A stretch of 64,000 nt of DNA. Source: Akebia trifoliata. Lineage: Eukaryota > Streptophyta > Magnoliopsida > Ranunculales > Lardizabalaceae. The position numbers were made by a program, and so were the translations under genes. Below, piece after piece: positions 59,466 through 64,000 of the stretch. The stretch covers positions 33,174,721-33,238,720 of the forward strand of contig CM030708.1 of the NCBI GenBank assembly GCA_017979445.1, read 5' to 3'. Position 1 is the first letter of the stretch; each line of letters starts with the position of its first letter. The notes beneath the pieces are model-generated. The model did no database searches and was not told the origin of the DNA. It saw only the letters and a program-made list of their open reading frames with translations.

Positions 59466-60775
59466 ATATTCATAGTTGTAACCATTTGTTTGATAAGGAC
59501 AAGTGTCTGTATTCATAAAGATGTCAATGGGTATTCAATTAACTAATACACTTCTAAGATTAAAGTTAGAATCACTTGTCTTTTTTCTTGGGAGAATTAC
59601 TTAAAGGACGTTGGTGGAGGGATTTATTTCTAAATCATCTCTAAGTTTTGCACAATAACTTGATAGGACATTTAGTAAATTTTTTATTTCTTAATGGACC
59701 TTCATTATTGACGAACTCACCACTTTTTTATTTATTGTTGAGTTCATCACATTTAAAATAAAAAGTAATGAACTCAACACTGGTAAAATCCATCCATTTT
59801 AAATTTTCAAATTTTTTCAAGTAAAATACATAGAAAGATCAACTAAAAACTTTGAGATAACGACTTGTCTAGATGATTTCTATCCAAAAGAACTATTGTT
59901 TATCGATTTTCATCCAAGTACTAAGGAAAAACAAGTGAAAAAGCCCTTGAAAATGACTTTTTCATTCTTTTTAAATATTTTTCAAATCTTTTTAAATCTA
60001 ATTTTTTGGATAAAAACGATAAATTCAAACGACTAGGACATTCAATCATGAGAAATGCTGGAGATGAGTTCCAAGGAATGTTAAAAAAAGAAAGACCATA
60101 AAAAACTTAGGGACTATTTAGAAAAAAAATCCCTCCACTAAGGTCCTTTAAGTAATTTTTTCATTTTTTCTTTGAAATCGAACCATTAAGAATCAGAACA
60201 ATTTAAAGATTGACAAGTATCTAGAGTTGTGGAAACGAACTGACGGACATGGAACTGAGTTGTATATATAGATGAAAGGATGCCTAGTTTGTAGGAGAAT
60301 AAATTTTTTTTCCTTGTATTTTTAACAAAACAAACACAATAGTTGTTGGTGTTTTAAGAGATGTTTAGGTGGGTACCACATTTAGCACATAATAGATGAG
60401 ACCTTCTAAATCCCAATGATACTAGAAGTGTGTTCAATAACTAACAAATCTCTATAAAAGATGTTGAGAACCATGTCAAAAGAAAATACATATTCACCTT
60501 ATCTCCCCTATCTTATCTTTGTTCTTATGTTCCAAAAGAGTCCTTAGAATATTTCTAAAGTTATGCATCATATGCTTTGGGAGCCTAAAATATGAAATCC
60601 TACGCAACCATTGCCTATTTAGATTCTAAAATATTATTCTAATTTTGGATCCATCATTTTAATATTTGGTTGAGGCCCACCATCAAATACCTGGTTGAGA
60701 TGTTGTGGATTATCATGAAAATGTATCTCTAGATAAGATTATACTAATTCTTAAAAAGTAACTTTTTATTTATTT
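59466..60775. other. Intergenic, AT-rich, no gene seen
   Basis: Only short frames without recognisable motifs on either strand. Confidence 0.45.
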
Positions 60776-61140
60776 ATTATTTTATTATCGATAAACCTAT
60801 TTTTAATGAGTTCAGCAACTCAAGGAGGATAATGTTTGCGAAGGCGGTTCCCTTCTCTGTGAGTTTCATGGAACTCGTCGAAGACCCACAGGTCATAGTG
60901 GTTGTGTGCTCCTGTAAAGTCATTCCTCCTGGAGCTTGTAAAGTAGATCTTGAGTGCGTTAGCGAGCATATTGAAGATTAGTGTTTTTTGCGTAATCGAT
61001 TCTATGAACAAAAAAAAGTTGTTTGATCTTGATGAGTCTTTTGAAACAGAGTTGACAGACGATAACTCAATTACGACGGGAGATGAACTTAGGTCTTTGG
61101 TGTCATCAACTAGAAAGTTTTGCCAACTAAGCTAACTTGC
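60776..61140 (-). mobile_element. tRNA-derived SINE carrying a 240-bp insertion
   Basis: Minus-strand head TTAGCTTAGTTGGCAAAAC (61131-61113), B-box-like AAGTTCATCTCCC, and tail near 60780 match the SINE at 52666-54006. Positions 60824-61063 are extra relative to that copy and are flanked by AACTCAA on both sides (60817-60823, 61064-61070). Confidence 0.75.
60824..61063 (-). pseudogene. Possible CRESS-DNA-type Rep helicase fragment
   Basis: A minus-strand frame through this insert contains a P-loop-like stretch that has lost its glycines, followed about 35 residues later by NHYDLWVFDEF, a good Walker B motif, with FTSSRRNDF between them. That order and spacing resemble superfamily 3 helicase domains of Rep proteins from circular single-stranded DNA viruses and plasmids. 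The fragment has no nuclease domain, no start context and a decayed P-loop, so it is not functional. Other P-loop NTPases cannot be excluded by eye. Confidence 0.45.
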
Positions 61141-62220
61141 ACCTACCTCAAATGATAAATATTGATCATTGAAAATTTTGTTTTATCCCTTAATGGTTCG
61201 TTTGATGGGGAGCCTCAATCATGAATTGAGATTGGAAAAGACTATAATATCCCTTCATGTTTTGGTTGATATTGGAGATACTCACAATGGATTTAGATTA
61301 ACGACATATGCTCATCAACCTTGGTCTTTCCTTATGGACTTATAAAAATGATCTAAAATGCCCTCATCTGCAATATCTAGCAAAAAATCTTTCATTTTTT
61401 TGTCCTCAAAATATGTCATATTCAAGTTCTTCAACTCTGCTTCTCCAAAAATCCTAGATACTTGAAGGTTAAAAATAGATAAAATATTGTAATTGAAGAT
61501 TGAGGTAAAATATTTTACTTGAAGGTGATGGATAAAATAGATCAAAATCAAGGGGGCAAATAATAAGTTTGAAAATATAAATGGGGTCTATCAAATATGC
61601 TCCAAACTACATAGGGTTACGTCTAAATCACCCAAATTTTTTAATGGCCGACCATGACATGTGAAAAGAGAATACTAAACCAACGTGCTGGGATGACGTT
61701 ACGATATCTGCGATTTCACATTGGTGACGGGAAAATACGCACAAAACCGTAGAATCTTTTAACTCGTATCACGAGAAAATATATCTACGGATACGTGCAC
61801 ACACCTCCACGTCAGAAATGTGAAATAGCTGCAAATCTAATATCACCCCGAGCATTAGTTAAAGGAAAACTGATTCACCACCAGTATAATGAGAGAAACA
61901 CTTTCCTTACTAACCATTATGGAGGGCTACTGATTTCTATCAAATTTGCAAATTTAAAATTAAAATTTACGATAAAAAATAATATTTGATAAATTTTTAT
62001 TTGTAAAATTCATAGAATTTTGTCCTCTACATATATGTGGCATCGAATCATGCTTTTGGATGCCACAATCTGAGCTCAATGACCCATAGTAAGATTCAAA
62101 AACTTACTAAGTTAGTAATACTTAGACTTACTCTTGAAATAAAAGATTTCTTTGGGAGGTGTCATGATTTTTAGTTAATTTATGTCACGATCTGTAAAAC
62201 AGAGGAAAATAAAATAACCA
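61141..62220. other. Intergenic with two MITE-like tracts
   Basis: About 61680-61860 has inverted GCGATTTCACATTGGTGACG-like arms related to the 11285 family. About 61890-62115 has TTCCTTACTAACCATTATGG and CTTACTAAGTTAGTAATAC ends of the TTACTAACTTAGTAAG family. No gene recognised. Confidence 0.45.
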
Positions 62221-62228
62221 AAAGTGGG

Positions 62229-62229
<1 letters not shown>

Positions 62230-62262
<33 letters not shown>
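62230..62262. repeat. GA microsatellite
   Basis: About 16 GA units, some 440 bp upstream of the AHP start. Confidence 0.9.
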
Positions 62263-62266
<4 letters not shown>

Positions 62267-62697
62267 AATTACTGAGGAAAAAAGAGAGAAAGTTAATGGA
62301 TAGATACCGATGCCATCGAATACGAACGTGGGTGGGGGGCCTTTTTAAATAAATGGAGTAGAAGAGGAAGAGAGAAAAGAGAAAAAGAGAAAAGAGGGGT
62401 GTGAACTGTTAACCTGTGAGGGAGGGGAACAGAGTACAAATCTAGAGAGAGAAAGAGAGAAAAAAATGACTTTATAGGTGTAGAAATATAGACTACCCAC
62501 AAGCAGACAAATTTCGATTTCTAGATTTGTTCTCAGAACATTAAAATCATCAAATCCCTTTCAAAGTATTTAATTTCTCAGCTTTTCTTTCTTTAATTAC
62601 CCATTTTGTGATAGGATCTATAAATCAAGAACCCAAGCTCTGTTGCATAGTATTCTTTGCAAATAAAGAGAGAGAGAGAGAGAAACTAAGCAGAAGC
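62263..62697 (+). promoter_or_regulatory. AHP promoter and 5' leader region
   Basis: GA-rich and pyrimidine-rich blocks without a gene. A GAGAGAGAGAGAGAG tract (about 62668-62682) sits 16 bases before the start codon and is likely leader. TTTTTAAATAAATGG near 62342 is one possible TATA context; this is weak. Confidence 0.35.
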
Positions 62698-63921
62698 ATG
62701 GACGTGGGTCAGTTGCAGAATCGTTTAGTCGATTACACAGCTTCTCTGTTTCGTGAGGTTAGTTTCAAAAAAAAAAACTTCATGGTTTTTCTGTTATGCG
62801 TTTTTTATTTGGATCTATTTTTATTGCTTTTTTGTTTGTTGGGGTTGGTTTTGATGATGGGTTGGTTGGTGTTGGTGATGGTGATGGTGATGGTGGGGGT
62901 GAGAAGAATTTTCTGGATGACCAGTTTACCCAACTTCAACAACTGCAAGATGAGAGCAACCCAGAATTTGTATTTGAAGTTGTGTCTCTCTTCTTTGAAG
63001 ATTCTGAGAAACTTTTAAATGAGTTGACCAGAGCTCTGTAAGTATTCAAGCTCCCTCTTTTCTTTTTCTTTTTTCTCTCTTTTGTTTCTTCTCTTTTTCT
63101 TGGATTTTTATGTTTGGGTTTTTTAATTTTATTTTAAAAAAATTGAAGATAAACTTGAAGAAAAGATACCCAACTGTTTTACTTCTCTTTATTTATTTTT
63201 CTTGTATAGAGATCAACAAAGTGTAGATTTCAAAAAAGTGGATGCCCATGTTCACCAGTTGAAGGGTAGTAGCTCCAGGTAATTTTATTGAATTTTTTCT
63301 TATTTTTGTTGACTATATATAAGACCCTCAAAAAAATACCTGATCTAACACTCCAAAAATTCTGAAAATTGGACTAAAACTAATCTAGATCTGAGATGAA
63401 AACCCAAAAATATTAAGATAAAAAAGAAATAATTTTTTCTTTTTTGGTATTTCTATCATTAGTATTTGATTAGTAAAATGGGTTTGTGTTTGGGTATCAG
63501 CATAGGTGCACAAAGAGTTAAAAATGTCTGCATTGCCTTTCGCAACTTCTGCGAAGAACAGAACAACGAAGGGTGAGTTTGGCTAATTGATTTCTTCTAT
63601 TTATTCACCATATTAATCTTAATCTGAAAATTAAGATTGGAATCATAAAATATCTTGTTATTCTAATCAAAGAGAAACTATGGTTTAGGTGTCTAAGATG
63701 TCTGCAACAAATAAAACATGAGTTCTCACTTGTGAAGAACAAGCTTGAATATCTATTCAGGGTAAGTAGATTAAGTTGTTTCTTGAAAAAAAACCCATTT
63801 TGTATATAAGACTCTCAATCTTTCTTTTTTTTTCTCAAATCTTTTTTTTTTTCTCCTATTTTAATTGTAGTTGGAGCAACAGATTATAGCTGCTGGTGGG
63901 TCAATTCCAATAATGGAGTGA
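62698..63921 (+). CDS. AHP: Histidine-containing phosphotransfer protein (AHP), 6 exons
   Basis: Exons: 62698-62757, 62907-63037, 63210-63278, 63501-63572, 63689-63761, 63871-63921; all introns GT-AG; 151 aa, the usual length. Starts [34 protein letters not shown] is the conserved first helix, and the phospho-acceptor His79 lies in HQLKGSS (79-85), followed by SIGAQRVK and [12 protein letters not shown]. Ends [10 protein letters not shown]. AHPs relay phosphate from cytokinin-receptor histidine kinases to nuclear response regulators. All canonical residues are intact, so this is an authentic rather than pseudo-HPt type. The exon 2 acceptor could alternatively be three bases upstream, adding one lysine. 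Intron 1 contains a GGTGAT repeat that reads through in frame and should not be mistaken for coding sequence. Confidence 0.96.
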
Positions 63922-64000
63922 ATTGTAGTAGATGTTGTTGTTGTAGCAAGTCATCTACTACATATCAAAACAAGGGACTAAAAATGGGGAGAACAGGCTA

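Noticed and set aside
62608..63018. Continuous frame across AHP exon 1, intron 1 and exon 2
   Set aside because: Read-through of intron 1 translates a GGTGAT repeat and loses the conserved join between FRE and FLDDQF, while the spliced frame restores the family sequence.
1..64000. A new multi-gene system or biosynthetic cluster
   Set aside because: The intact genes (DMP pair, Edc1-like, ERD6-like, RKF3, CYC1, AHP) belong to unrelated known families with no sign of shared regulation or pathway.

Overview
This window looks like nuclear DNA of a dicot flowering plant. It is AT-rich, has interrupted genes with canonical GT-AG introns, is crowded with short inverted-repeat transposons, tRNA-derived SINEs and retroelement scraps, and carries plant-only gene families. 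The species cannot be named from sequence alone. Exon structures below were built by eye from splice sites and reading-frame continuity.

Region by region: (1) 1-18 kb holds a tandem segmental duplication. Copy A runs about 978-11172 and copy B about 12660-17712. Each copy carries one intact intronless DMP (DUF679) membrane-protein gene on the minus strand. Copy A has been enlarged by a 4975-bp CACTA transposon (4638-9612) that carries a broken NRT1/PTR (NPF) transporter fragment, and by a 228-bp hAT-like MITE (10214-10441). Copy B preserves both empty sites. A second, miniature CACTA (about 256 bp) is in both copies and therefore predates the duplication. (2) 18-27 kb is mostly repeats, with one small intronless gene (20033-20545, minus) whose C-terminus matches the Edc1/PNRC decapping-activator motif, plus Ty3/gypsy pol debris. 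(3) 27.4-34.5 kb is an 18-exon ERD6-like MFS transporter (492 aa, minus). (4) 34.5-40.4 kb is MITE-rich, with a broken RNase H-type fragment. (5) 40.4-42.4 kb is an intact intronless RKF3-type receptor kinase (minus). From memory, its adjacency to the ERD6-like gene matches an Arabidopsis chromosome 2 gene pair. (6) 44.3-51.3 kb is nuclear-encoded mitochondrial cytochrome c1 (7 exons, 310 aa, minus), with a 4.3-kb intron that holds a TRIM/SMART-like miniature LTR retrotransposon. (7) 51.3-62.6 kb is gene-poor: SINEs, nested DNA transposons, a tandem duplication, and a small insert resembling a CRESS-DNA-type Rep helicase fragment. (8) 62.7-63.9 kb is a complete six-exon histidine phosphotransfer protein (AHP, 151 aa, plus).

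The intact genes serve unrelated housekeeping and signalling roles: respiration, sugar or ion transport, receptor kinase signalling, cytokinin phosphorelay, and probable mRNA decapping. They do not form a functional cluster. I found no convincing new multi-gene system. The strongest leads are the paired empty/filled transposon sites in the DMP duplication, the gene-carrying CACTA element, the Edc1-like protein, and the Rep-like helicase fragment inserted in a SINE.
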